The translations under genes and the position numbers were made by a program. Shown piece after piece: positions 25,963-33,909 of a stretch of DNA of 35,398 bases (position 1 is its first letter; the number at the start of each line of letters is the position of its first letter). The DNA comes from an uncultured Mucilaginibacter sp. (GTDB taxonomy: Bacteria; Bacteroidota; Bacteroidia; Sphingobacteriales; Sphingobacteriaceae): assembly GCA_913777515.1 (NCBI GenBank), contig CAJYSL010000443.1, forward strand, positions 1-35,398. Reading direction: 5' to 3'. The notes below the pieces were generated by a model. It did no database searches, was not told the DNA's origin, and saw nothing but the letters and a program-made list of their open reading frames with translations.

Positions 25963-26199
25963 ATGACTACCGAACAGATAGACCAATTAGAAGCATGGTT
26001 TGCAGAGCAGGATTTGCCTAAATCTTATCGCCTTAGCCGTGCCTTTTACCTGGAAGATGTGCGCAATCACTTAAAATTGGAGTTTAGGTACCTGCGCGAG
26101 AACCTGCACAAACCTCTGCAAGCCGGGCCGGTAATTGAACGCCTCCAGACCTTGGAACGTCACATCAAAGGTGAGCTTTCTTATCCGCAGGGTGAATAA
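25963..26199 (+). CDS. Small hypothetical protein, 78 aa
   Basis: The product is a short soluble helical protein with no signal peptide. It reads TEQIDQLEAWFAEQDLPKS, then YRLSRAFYLEDVRNHLKLEF and a second helix. It resembles the DUF6965-type small proteins common in Bacteroidota, but I give that only as a possibility. Its start is tightly fixed by the promoter just upstream, which leaves almost no leader. It has its own transcript and is convergent with the Thg1-like operon. Function is unknown. Confidence 0.72.
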   Translation: MTTEQIDQLEAWFAEQDLPKSYRLSRAFYLEDVRNHLKLEFRYLRENLHKPLQAGPVIERLQTLERHIKGELSYPQGE

Positions 26200-26248
26200 A
26201 GGGTGGTACCATTAAGACGGAACAGTGGCCATGTATCCGCCTTTGATG

Positions 26249-27028
26249 TTACTTCTGTACAGTCGACTCACATTGTATCAACAGCCTGCTGATAAACTCG
26301 CTGTATTCATCGCGCATAGGTAGTTCCAATTCGGTATGCAGTATGCGTTTGTTTGTCAGCACCACTTCGTTGGTTTGAGCGTTGATGCCCTCTTTTTCAA
26401 TGATTTTCCAGTATACGCCTATGCCTCTTTTTTGCCAGGGGGGAAGGTCGTTAAAGTTAATGCCATATTGGTAAAGTAATTCATTTTTAGCAGCTATGCT
26501 CAGGCCATTGATTTTGGCCGCCGCGTCGCGTGCGCTAATGTTTTCTTTTCTGAGGCGCCAGTAGCAATGCGCGTTCAGCGCATTGCGGTGGGCGTCTTCG
26601 TTGCGCCACCTGAAATAATCTTCAACTAAGGCTTTGTTCGGAAGTTCGGACAAGCGGCAGTCAAACGCTGCAGGGTGCCCCAAAAGCGCCGAAAACTGAG
26701 CGCTGGCCTCACCAGCCAGTATCGACAGATATTTTCGCGTCTTTCTGCCGAATGCGTCTTCGTTGGGATGGAAAAGCAACGATATCTCGTCGCTTTCAGT
26801 ATAGCCGTAGATTACGTTAAAACCGCAGGTCATCAAATGCTTTACGGTGGCAACCATCAGATCACGAAAGCGCTCGTCAAACGGCGCCTCAAACGGGTGC
26901 ACTTCTTTAGTAAGCCTGGTAAAGCCTCGTCCGTCAATCCGGGCTACCAGGTACATGCCGGGTAAAACGTTGCGGTCTTGCGTGGTTTCATAAATCCGCA
27001 TTTTTTGGTCAAGGGTATCAAATTTCAT
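26249..27028 (-). CDS. Thg1-like 3'-5' RNA nucleotidyltransferase
   Basis: Thg1-family enzymes add nucleotides in the reverse 3'-5' direction. Bacterial members (TLPs) repair truncated 5' ends of tRNAs. The chosen start ATG at 27028 gives 259 residues; a start at 27088 adds 20 residues that overlap the kinase gene further. The two metal-binding motifs are intact: RIDGRGF with D32, and YTESDEISLLF with D80. At the position of the eukaryotic HINNLYN motif, which goes with tRNA-His specificity, this protein has HRNALNA (in DAHRNALNAHCYW), so it looks like a TLP rather than a tRNA-His guanylyltransferase. Its start overlaps the kinase gene's end by 11 bases, so the two are coupled. Confidence 0.92.
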   Translation of the reverse strand: MKFDTLDQKMRIYETTQDRNVLPGMYLVARIDGRGFTRLTKEVHPFEAPFDERFRDLMVATVKHLMTCGFNVIYGYTESDEISLLFHPNEDAFGRKTRKYLSILAGEASAQFSALLGHPAAFDCRLSELPNKALVEDYFRWRNEDAHRNALNAHCYWRLRKENISARDAAAKINGLSIAAKNELLYQYGINFNDLPPWQKRGIGVYWKIIEKEGINAQTNEVVLTNKRILHTELELPMRDEYSEFISRLLIQCESTVQK

Positions 27029-27464
27029 CCAGCCATTGTTTGATGGTAAATGTATTATTTTCAGCCGTAACGTAATACAGTTCATCAAAGCCTTCAGTAA
27101 AAGAGGGCGGTACTAAACGCTTGTACGTTCCCCTAATACCAATTTCGGGGATGTTTTCCTTACCGGTGCGGTGCCGGTTACGGGCCAAAGCATCGTCAAG
27201 TTTTGATTGAAAATAATAGCCGATAACTTTAAACCGGTTGACTTTGGCAATTGTTATGTAAGTTGCCCGCTCTTCTGGCGATGGGTTAGTATTATCTACA
27301 ACAAAAGCTTGCGAGGTTTGAATGCAGGTGTCAATAAACCGGCGTTCCTTGTTGCGGGTGTTAAGCTGGTCAAGCGATATCCGCATGTGCGTTTTAAAAA
27401 ACTGATCTTTGTAAAAAGTAGTTTTTCCGGTGGCCTGAATACCGCAAAATATTACCGCTTCCAT
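27018..27464 (-). CDS. P-loop polynucleotide-kinase-like protein
   Basis: The 148-residue product reads as a small 5'-polynucleotide kinase of the T4 Pnkp kinase-domain type. The Walker A motif is GIQATGKTTF (K14, T15). ISLDQLNTR (D32) sits where PNK-family enzymes keep the general-base Asp. FVVDNTNPSPEERATYI matches the DxTN strand of that family, and the lid segment ALARNRHRTGKENIPE carries Arg residues for the phosphates. It lacks a C-terminal phosphatase domain. It is translationally coupled to the Thg1-like gene. Together they would make an RNA end-repair unit: one phosphorylates a 5'-OH end, the other rebuilds missing 5' nucleotides. This role is inferred from motifs and coupling. Confidence 0.82.
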   Translation of the reverse strand: MEAVIFCGIQATGKTTFYKDQFFKTHMRISLDQLNTRNKERRFIDTCIQTSQAFVVDNTNPSPEERATYITIAKVNRFKVIGYYFQSKLDDALARNRHRTGKENIPEIGIRGTYKRLVPPSFTEGFDELYYVTAENNTFTIKQWLDEI

Positions 27465-27683
27465 GTTTGTAAAATAAACGTCTGGGTAAAATAAAACGAG
27501 TAAGAATAAATGTTCATCTTCCCCTTCATGTTGGGCAGTAAGTTAATCGTTTGTACTCAACAAGAAAATTTGACCGGTTACTATAATCAATGATTTTCCC
27601 CTTTAAATATTAATAACGTAGCCATTGTTGAGCCACTAACATCTATCGTGCGTTCATTCATTTAAAACAACAGCGCGACGCTT

Positions 27684-27803
27684 ATGTTAAAGCGATTTTT
27701 TGAAGTTACACTGAGGGCTTATATAGTGACTGGCCTTACGGTACATTTAATTATCAGCCTGAACGATGCCATTCTTTTATATAATTTAATAGCTTCCAAT
27801 TGA
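27684..27803 (+). CDS. Possible 39-aa peptide
   Basis: ATG at 27684 opens 39 codons ending TGA at 27801. The start is MLKRFFEVTLRAYIVTGL; the rest (TVHLIISLNDAILLYN) is mildly hydrophobic, consistent with an amphipathic or membrane-associated helix. No promoter or homology can be shown. It may be chance in an AT-rich region. Confidence 0.25.
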   Translation: MLKRFFEVTLRAYIVTGLTVHLIISLNDAILLYNLIASN

Positions 27804-27861
27804 TATCCCCTTAGTATTGCAGTGCTTTAAGTTGTATTGCGGAAAACAATTAAACCTATAA

Positions 27862-27939
27862 TTAAGATAAATATAAGATAAGCGCAATCAGAACAATGTT
27901 CAGGGATATGGAAAAGATAAGTAGTAGTTTTTTATTCAT
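27862..27939 (-). CDS. Single-pass membrane microprotein, 25 aa
   Basis: ATG at 27939 opens 25 codons to TAA at 27862-27864. The peptide begins MNKKLLLIFSISLNIV and ends LIALILYLS: two positive residues followed by about 20 almost exclusively hydrophobic residues, the form of a small membrane protein. Upstream on the minus strand TATATTTG at 27962-27969 matches the -7 box TAnnTTTG exactly, with a TTG (the -33 candidate) 15 bases before it. That spacing is shorter than usual. Coding is plausible but not proven. It lies between the RNA-repair operon and the next + strand gene. Confidence 0.45.
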   Translation of the reverse strand: MNKKLLLIFSISLNIVLIALILYLS

Positions 27940-28073
27940 AATCAGCGTTTAGCATCGGTTAGCAAATATACACTTTGTAATATTTCAACTTATTAAAACT
28001 ACAAAGAATATTTATTGTATTTAATACGATCAACGCATCTGTTTTACGTAGGTGGTTGATTTAAAGTTTTGGT

Positions 28074-28106
28074 GAGCCGGTGCAATGCCCGGCTCTCTTA
28101 TTTTTG
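28074..28106 (+). terminator. Rho-independent terminator
   Basis: GAGCCGG (28074-28080) pairs with CCGGCTC (28089-28095) across an 8-base loop, and TCTTATTTTT follows. No + strand gene ends just before it, so it may end a small RNA or a read-through transcript. Confidence 0.7.
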
Positions 28107-28144
28107 ATGATCCGGACGGTTAATATTGTTAAACAGACTTAGAC

Positions 28145-28339
28145 ATGCAAGCATATGCCAAACTTCTGCACAAGAGGGACGAGCTTATAAAGGTGATTGA
28201 TCTGCTCATTGTTTATCTGAGAAAAAAAGCAGCTGAAGGCGGAAAGATTTATGAGCCTATGCAATACCTTTTAGATTGCAGGGCACAATTAATTGTGATT
28301 AAGTCCCAAATTAATGTTCTTTTATTTGGTGATTCGTAA
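28145..28339 (+). CDS. Hypothetical small helical protein, 64 aa
   Basis: The product is short and probably all-helical, with heptad-like hydrophobic spacing (LLHKRDELIKVIDLLIVYLR, then QYLLDCRAQLIVIKSQINVL). This suggests a coiled coil or four-helix-bundle partner. It lacks a signal peptide and a recognised family. It starts 39 bases after the terminator at 28074-28106, so it has its own transcript. Composition is natural, but short length keeps confidence moderate. Confidence 0.5.
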   Translation: MQAYAKLLHKRDELIKVIDLLIVYLRKKAAEGGKIYEPMQYLLDCRAQLIVIKSQINVLLFGDS

Positions 28340-28480
28340 AAGACGTTTTAGTATTTTAACGTAATAATGGTATGCTCAAATGTTTTTTTCAAAACAATAA
28401 GCCGACAGCAAACTTAATTCTATAATTTTTATCGTATTGACCTAAATAAATGGCTCTCAACTATTACGGTACAATAAAGT

Positions 28481-28813
28481 ATGTTTGAAGGAGTAACCAT
28501 AGCACAGTCCATAAATAACCCACTACGCGACACCATTACCGATGATGAAAGCGGACTGAGCATGGAAGTGGTAAACATGAGCAAGGAAATGTTTACACCC
28601 ACTACTCATATGGAACCGTTTGAGTTTGGTTTTTTCGTCAGTTTTACCAATAACCCACTCCATAAGTACAGCGGTATTTACTTTATTCTCGGTTCTGTTT
28701 CAGAAGGGTTTAATATCAACATGCAAGACATTATCACTGTTGCGCACTATTACTGCAACCTCAGGCAACTCCCGCAACCGCAGGGTATAACGCCCGTAAA
28801 CAATATGCATTGA
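28481..28813 (+). CDS. Hypothetical protein, 110 aa
   Basis: I do not recognise this family. The product has no signal peptide or membrane segment. A strand-rich middle (PFEFGFFVSFTNNPLHKYSG, then IYFILGSVSEGFNINMQDI) suggests one small beta-rich domain. The start is ATG at 28481, 141 bases after the 64-residue gene. No partner genes indicate a function. The following 243 bases to 29056 hold no gene I can support. Confidence 0.5.
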   Translation: MFEGVTIAQSINNPLRDTITDDESGLSMEVVNMSKEMFTPTTHMEPFEFGFFVSFTNNPLHKYSGIYFILGSVSEGFNINMQDIITVAHYYCNLRQLPQPQGITPVNNMH

Positions 28814-29056
28814 CCCTCGCTTAAAGCTTTTACAGTTAGATATAGCACTAAACGCCAAGATGGACTGCATAACGTTAAAGTAGGGCAGGGCTAAGAATGA
28901 TTAACTCCTTTTTTTGCTTTTAAATTTGAAAGGGTGGGATTTGGGATTCTATGCGCCCATTCAGGAAACTCGAACCAATCTTTTTTACTCAGTACACGTA
29001 CAAGCTTTTTTAAGCTTTAATATTTCGACGATCCAATTTAACAACTCCTCAGTGCT

Positions 29057-29776
29057 ATGAACAACTACTTCATCACTCAAAAACCTTACTCCATCTACCA
29101 CCGCAAGGAGTCAAAGGCTATTGGTTTGGTTAATAAAGCGCTCAGGCGTTTTAAAACCGGGCTACATATAAAGCACCTGGATGTAACTGTTGACATGAAC
29201 ACCGTTGAACAGCGCATTAATTACTATCACCTGCTCGATTCGGTGATTGCTCACAACGTTCCCGGCCAGGTGGTTGAGTTGGGTAGTTTTACAGGGCAAT
29301 GCGCCCTGTTGTTTCAAAAAGTGATTGAACAAACCGGTTCTGATAAAGAACTGCACTTGTTCGACAGCTTTCACATTCCGTTCGCGTTTAAAGGCAACGT
29401 TGAAGAAGAATTAAAAGAAAACTTTAAACGTGCCGGTCTCAAGCAGCCCATCATCCATAAAGGCGACTTTAAAGAGACGCTTCCAGGTGAGTTGCCTAAC
29501 GAAGTTGCCTTTTTACACATTGACTGCGGTTTTGGCGGCGACCAGTTTGCTCATCGCGACGTACTGCTTCATTGTTTAGAAAGCGTTTATCCCCGAATGG
29601 CCAAAAACTCAGTTTGCGTATTGATGGATTACTACGACCCGGCAGAAAACCCGGTGGGTTTGGATATCAACCCCGGCGTAAAACTGGCTTTTGATATTTT
29701 CTTTAAGGATAAGCCGGAAAAGATTGTGGCCTTGTTTGGTGAGATGTATAACCACGCATTTTTTAGGAAGGTTTGA
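29057..29776 (+). CDS. SAM-dependent methyltransferase, TylF/MycF-like
   Basis: The 239-residue protein has the class I methyltransferase fold. VVELGSFTGQCALLFQKVI (about residues 73-91) is the glycine-rich SAM-binding motif I, HLFDSFHIPF carries the acidic end of strand 2, and EVAFLHIDCGFGGDQFAHRD is the FLHIDxD-like motif of the TylF (macrocin O-methyltransferase) family. In TylF this Asp pair binds Mg2+; here the second acidic position is shifted, with Cys in the middle, so metal use is uncertain. The substrate is unknown, probably a sugar or phenolic hydroxyl. No biosynthetic cluster surrounds it. Confidence 0.78.
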   Translation: MNNYFITQKPYSIYHRKESKAIGLVNKALRRFKTGLHIKHLDVTVDMNTVEQRINYYHLLDSVIAHNVPGQVVELGSFTGQCALLFQKVIEQTGSDKELHLFDSFHIPFAFKGNVEEELKENFKRAGLKQPIIHKGDFKETLPGELPNEVAFLHIDCGFGGDQFAHRDVLLHCLESVYPRMAKNSVCVLMDYYDPAENPVGLDINPGVKLAFDIFFKDKPEKIVALFGEMYNHAFFRKV

Positions 29777-29903
29777 GTATTATAATCCTAACGATAATGT
29801 GCTGCGTGAGCCATCCGAAGGCCATGTTAGTCAGGTGATGTCAGCTTTTAATTGACGATACTAATCTTGAGACTGATGTGGCGCCAATCAAAATTGGCAA
29901 TAA

Positions 29904-30131
29904 CTAAGTCAGAAATACAATAATCGCTGCAGATATATACCAGCCTAAATGCTTGGTTTTGTATCCCATAAAAGCACATAATCCAAAGTGGCTAAAAAGT
30001 GTGATGTCTGAATATAGTTTACTATTGTCGAATGCAGGCATCAGTTCTGAGTAGAGGTAAATAATTCCAAGGTTTAAACCAACAATAATTAAGGTTTCGA
30101 TAATTTCTTTTGCTCCGCGATGACCTTTCAT
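29904..30131 (-). CDS. Small membrane protein, 75 aa, paralogue A
   Basis: The product has three hydrophobic stretches (TLIIVGLNLGIIYLYSEL, ITLFSHFGLCAFMGY, WYISAAIIVFLT) and a basic N-terminus, so it is probably a three-helix membrane protein. It shares the pattern FSHxxxCxxxxxxxTKxxGWxxSAxIV with the protein encoded at 30227-30490, and the two are paralogues 95 bases apart on the same strand. The stop is at 29904. No function is known. Confidence 0.6.
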   Translation of the reverse strand: MKGHRGAKEIIETLIIVGLNLGIIYLYSELMPAFDNSKLYSDITLFSHFGLCAFMGYKTKHLGWYISAAIIVFLT

Positions 30132-30226
30132 GGTACGGCTAACATACCGAAAAAAGTCAACATCAATTACAAATCCAGAAATAGGTTACAGCCTGAAGGT
30201 TAGCACCACTCAGAATGATGTCAATT

Positions 30227-30490
30227 TCAATACCCATACAACAAAAACATGGCAGGAAGCAGAACAATCACTGCTGAAAGCCACCAGCCGTCTTTCTTAG
30301 TTTGGTTGGCGATAAGCAAGCACATTAAAAGGTGAGAAAAGATTAAGAAATAGCTTGCGTATTTTGGCCACCTGTAAAGGAAAATAACATAATCGTAAAC
30401 TATGATGGCCAATAGGTTGCACGCTGCGATGGCCAAGTCTTTATACTGGCTTTTCCTGATATCTATTTGTTCTTGTTGTGAATCCTGCAT
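30227..30490 (-). CDS. Small membrane protein, 87 aa, paralogue B
   Basis: The product has a charged N-terminus (MQDSQQEQIDIRKSQYKD) and three hydrophobic stretches (LAIAACNLLAIIVYDYVIFL, FLIFSHLLMCLLIA, WLSAVIVLLPAMFLLYG). It aligns with the 75-residue protein downstream over the last two helices (IFSHLLMCLLIANQTKKDGW versus LFSHFGLCAFMGYKTKHLGW). It looks like the upstream gene of a two-gene duplicated operon. Function is unknown. Confidence 0.65.
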   Translation of the reverse strand: MQDSQQEQIDIRKSQYKDLAIAACNLLAIIVYDYVIFLYRWPKYASYFLIFSHLLMCLLIANQTKKDGWWLSAVIVLLPAMFLLYGY

Positions 30491-30753
30491 GGTCAGAAAA
30501 GGTTAAGTGTATAGACACATTGTACGATGATTGGATTAGATTGTTTTCGCCCTTTCAGATGATATTAAATGCGAACTATTTTCCAAGAGCCAACAGGTAT
30601 CATTAACAGGCCAGTCCGAAGCCTTATTATCCATTATACCAATCCCCCTTGATCCTACAGCTCACCGCAATGTCCTGATATAAACAACTTTGATTGATAT
30701 CGTATCCCGTTCAGCGAATTTACTGTTACGCATGAATTAAAGTTTCATTTACA

Positions 30754-32289
30754 TCAATTCTTTTCCATCCATTGATATATCGCATTGGTCCAACCAAAGC
30801 CATCCTGGTTAGGGTATTCTCCACCGCCTGCCGGCAAATCAATATCTACCACATTGTACTTTTCCATCATCTTACCCGCTTGTTTAAAAACTCTATCATT
30901 CAAACTCATCCATCGGGCTTTCAGTTCTTCTGCGGTATCATTAAAATTATAGTTGCGAAGCGCTACATAGGTTAGGTATTGGAGAGGAGCCCAGCCGTTG
31001 GGAAAGTCCCATTGCTGACCACTCTCGTGCGTAGATGAAACGACGCCGCCTTTTTTCAAAAAGCTTTTCTTGATATGCTCATGAACGTGATTGGCCTGTT
31101 CGTCCGTCGCAATGTTAAAAACTAGCGGAAATACGCCGGCCAAAGACATTATTGCAGTCGATTCATTCGAAGCGGTATTATAATCCATGAAAAATTGCTT
31201 ATCCTCATTCCAGCAATATTTGATGATGGCGTTTTTTCGCATTTCCGCTTTTTGAAGGTAATGGCTGGAAGGTTCGGGAAATGCACTGTAATTGTATGCT
31301 TTCGATAGCGTGATTTCGAGTTCGTATAAAAGGCAGTTCAAATCCACCGGAATAATGTCGGTTGTTTGAATAGTTTCCATGCGGTCGGCGTCTTTAAACC
31401 ACCGGCATGAAAAGTCCCAGCCAGATTCGCAAGCTGCCCTGATATGCCGGTAAAGCGTTCCGGGCTCCAGGCCGACTGCGGCAGATTGATGAGCCATTTC
31501 CACATCTTCATGATAAGATTCGGGGCGAGGGGCAGGAAGATCGTCCCAATAGCGGTTTAAAATGCTGCCGTCCGGTAATAAAGCTACTCTTCGAAAACTG
31601 GTTTCTCTGTCGGAAAGATGGAAATATCCGTCCATCCAATAATTGTATTCTTTTTGCAAGTGCGGGAGATACTTAGCAAATACTTCCGGCCCGTCAATTT
31701 CGGCAAGCAGGCATACCATCGGAGCAAAAAAAGGAGGTTGCGAGCGGGTAAGGAAATAACTGCGGTTTGCATTCGGAATATGGCCGTATATATCGATCAA
31801 ATAAGCAAAATTATCGACCATGTTTCTGATCAGGTCATGTTTCACGGCAGTTTGTAAACCCAACATGGTAAAGTAACTATCCCAATAATATAAGCCCCTA
31901 AACCTGCCTCCCGGAACAATATAAGCATGCGGAACAGGCAGCATGGACGAATTTGGCTCCGTAGTTCGCGTTAACAATGGCCAAAGCCGATTGATATGTG
32001 CGATGGTAGGTAGCGACTGGTTACTGGTATACTCAGTTTTTATAGGCTCCGGAATATAAAAATAGGTAGCTACAAACTCAGCCAGATTAAAATCCTCGTG
32101 ATGTTTTTCAATTTCATATAAGTTCAAGATTTCTTCGGGAGCACGTTTGGGGTAGCAGTCGGCAAAAGTGATGGAATCAGAAAAAACACGCTGCATCTGC
32201 ACGTCGTGGAATAACGGGCCGAATAACTGATCTGGTGGTAAAATAGCAGGAACTACACTGTATATATGAGAGCGCTCAATAGATTTCAT
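30754..32289 (-). CDS. treA: Alpha,alpha-trehalase, GH37
   Basis: The 511-residue GH37 enzyme hydrolyses trehalose to two glucose molecules. Signature 1 is present as PGGRFRGLYYWDSY (residues 126-139) and signature 2 as QWDFPNGWAPLQYL. The catalytic acid Asp is D292 in ESGWDFSCRW, and the catalytic base Glu is E491 in GGGEYPNQDGFGWTN. Family signature 1 is PGGRFxExYxWDxY; here the Glu is Gly132 (codon GGC), an uncommon change in the active-site motif. No signal peptide is visible, so it may act in the cytosol like TreF; the symbol is therefore only a family label. The following 262 bases downstream of 30490 contain nothing else. Confidence 0.93.
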   Translation of the reverse strand: MKSIERSHIYSVVPAILPPDQLFGPLFHDVQMQRVFSDSITFADCYPKRAPEEILNLYEIEKHHEDFNLAEFVATYFYIPEPIKTEYTSNQSLPTIAHINRLWPLLTRTTEPNSSMLPVPHAYIVPGGRFRGLYYWDSYFTMLGLQTAVKHDLIRNMVDNFAYLIDIYGHIPNANRSYFLTRSQPPFFAPMVCLLAEIDGPEVFAKYLPHLQKEYNYWMDGYFHLSDRETSFRRVALLPDGSILNRYWDDLPAPRPESYHEDVEMAHQSAAVGLEPGTLYRHIRAACESGWDFSCRWFKDADRMETIQTTDIIPVDLNCLLYELEITLSKAYNYSAFPEPSSHYLQKAEMRKNAIIKYCWNEDKQFFMDYNTASNESTAIMSLAGVFPLVFNIATDEQANHVHEHIKKSFLKKGGVVSSTHESGQQWDFPNGWAPLQYLTYVALRNYNFNDTAEELKARWMSLNDRVFKQAGKMMEKYNVVDIDLPAGGGEYPNQDGFGWTNAIYQWMEKN

Positions 32290-32863
32290 TTCTTATAATT
32301 TCGCTATTAACACAATGCCGGCTTTTATGTTAGCTATTTTTCGGTGAAATGCTTTCGTTTTGCTCTTATCAGTTGGCATAAAGTGTTCTTCCAAATTTAA
32401 CTCACATCAGGAACCAGTAAAAAGTAGACGAATGAAAGTCTGCCCATCTTAGAGTCGCTGCGCGTGGCAGCGAAAGGAAAGCCTTGCGGGAACGTTAGGT
32501 ATGGCAATCTTGCAACGCAGTCAAAGTTTGCAGGGTTTGGTAAAAAATTAGGATTAATAGCGGTATCCATCAGCAGAAGATTTAACTTATAACCCTGACA
32601 CGATGGATGCCGTATTTTAGACGCGTTCGCTCAATACGATGTACTCAACTTATGGTTGGTGTTTTATTTTAAACTTGCGCGAAAGACAAAGCGGCAAATA
32701 AGAAAATAAGGTTGGTGACAACACCAACCTTAGGCTGGAATGATGGCGAGGCCATCAACACGTAATTAATTGAACTCAAATGTATGTTAAAAGGGTATTA
32801 ACGTGCTAAAGTATCAAAAATACCAAAAATCATTGCTATTCGAGCGACTGCCTTTTATAGGTT
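32290..32863. other. Gene-free region upstream of trehalase with a palindromic-element copy
   Basis: This 574-base stretch holds no supportable ORF. A small hairpin CGCTGC-GCGTG-GCAGCG lies at 32456-32472, without a T tract. The copy of the 91-base palindromic element occupies 32651-32740. Otherwise I see nothing. Confidence 0.5.
32651..32740 (+). repeat. Partial copy of palindromic element (degenerate left arm)
   Basis: The right part, from CAAAGCGGCAAATAAG at 32687 to AGGCTGGAA at 32740, is identical over 54 bases to 33951-34004. The left arm (TATGGTTGGTGTTTTA) has drifted from the perfect arm seen in the other copy, so this one folds less well. Confidence 0.85.
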
Positions 32864-33616
32864 TCATTCGTTAAGTTTGCTCTGCATAACATTGGTTACC
32901 TCAGGTACTGGCATTCCAGATGCCTTGATTGTCTTAGATTGTTTTAAGTCAAGGAAAATGCTGTTTTTGATTAGATATTCAGGAGTAAGTGACGCGACTT
33001 CGTCATTCAAGCCAATCCACGCTTTGTTTAAACCTTCCTCAATATATTGATTAACCTTTAAAAGCAAAGTTGCAAAGTCATCGCAAAGTGTTCTTATTGA
33101 TGTTCTATATGTTAAATTGTCGCTTAAGGTATAATTGACTTCATCTGTATCTGCGTCTATCCACCAATTCATGCTAACAGGATTTATTTCATATAGACCA
33201 ACTTCGCCATGGGCGACGTATTTATGTCTTAAATCCATAATAATTGAGTGTAGGTCTTTCAAGTTATCGTCACAGTATTTTAATGCTTTACGCAACTCTA
33301 GGCTTCTCCTTTTTTCTGCTTTTGTAAAGCATTTGCCATACGTTACAACTGCATAGAATGACAGGCTTTGTTCAATCAGGGCATACTCGTCTTCGGGTAA
33401 GGTTTTTATTTTCTGTACACACTGAAATGCTGTATCAATATCTTTCGACAAAAACTTCCAATCTGAATACTGCTTTGCTTTATGTGATTTTATAATACAT
33501 GTAGGGATCTGAACACCGCCTGCATAAGCAACTTTGACTAAACCAACATCAGGTATATCAATAACCTCAAATAGCCTTCCGTTTGACTCCATAATATAAA
33601 GATAAGTACTAGACAC
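32864..33616 (-). CDS. Hypothetical protein with HEPN-like motif
   Basis: The 250-residue soluble protein has no signal peptide. The central helical segment contains DLRHKYVAHGEVG, where R130-x5-H136 fits the R-x4-6-H motif of HEPN ribonucleases, preceded by a helix-rich stretch (LELRKALKYCDDNLKDLHSI). HEPN domains occur in AbiU2-like, AbiV-like and toxin proteins. No antitoxin (MNT) partner lies beside it. The start ATG is at 33616; a start at MESNGRLFEVID is 9 codons later. The motif is short and could be coincidental, so the HEPN label is tentative. Confidence 0.6.
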   Translation of the reverse strand: MSSTYLYIMESNGRLFEVIDIPDVGLVKVAYAGGVQIPTCIIKSHKAKQYSDWKFLSKDIDTAFQCVQKIKTLPEDEYALIEQSLSFYAVVTYGKCFTKAEKRRSLELRKALKYCDDNLKDLHSIIMDLRHKYVAHGEVGLYEINPVSMNWWIDADTDEVNYTLSDNLTYRTSIRTLCDDFATLLLKVNQYIEEGLNKAWIGLNDEVASLTPEYLIKNSIFLDLKQSKTIKASGMPVPEVTNVMQSKLNE

Positions 33617-33909
33617 AGAACGTAAACAAATTAAAGCTTTTAATTATTTACACGTTGCCAGTTTCTTGCCTTAATCATTAGGGTGCAAGAAATCGGGCTC
33701 TGGCTTCTTCTCATGGATGTGATAAGGGAAAACGCTTTCTTTGTCGTTGCATCTAGTAATTGTAAAAATGCAAAATATTTTATGTTGCGCTTGGTTGCAG
33801 TTGATTTAATGGTTTTGATAGCGCGGTTCGCCATGATTTTGCAGTTTTCTTGAAACTTATTCGCACTATTCTATTTTGCTTTATACTATGGCATAAATTA
33901 TAACCCTTT

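Larger units (their letters stand above)
27465..28144. other. Region with small ORFs and a terminator between the RNA-repair operon and a 64-aa gene
   Basis: This 680-base region has no ORF of ordinary length. It contains a 39-codon ORF on the + strand (27684-27803), a 25-codon membrane-peptide ORF on the minus strand (27862-27939) and a rho-independent terminator at 28074-28106. The terminator is not preceded by an evident + strand gene, so a small RNA upstream of it is possible. Confidence 0.5.

Noticed and set aside
32456-32472. Hairpin CGCTGC-GCGTG-GCAGCG as a terminator
   Set aside because: No T tract follows and no gene ends there.
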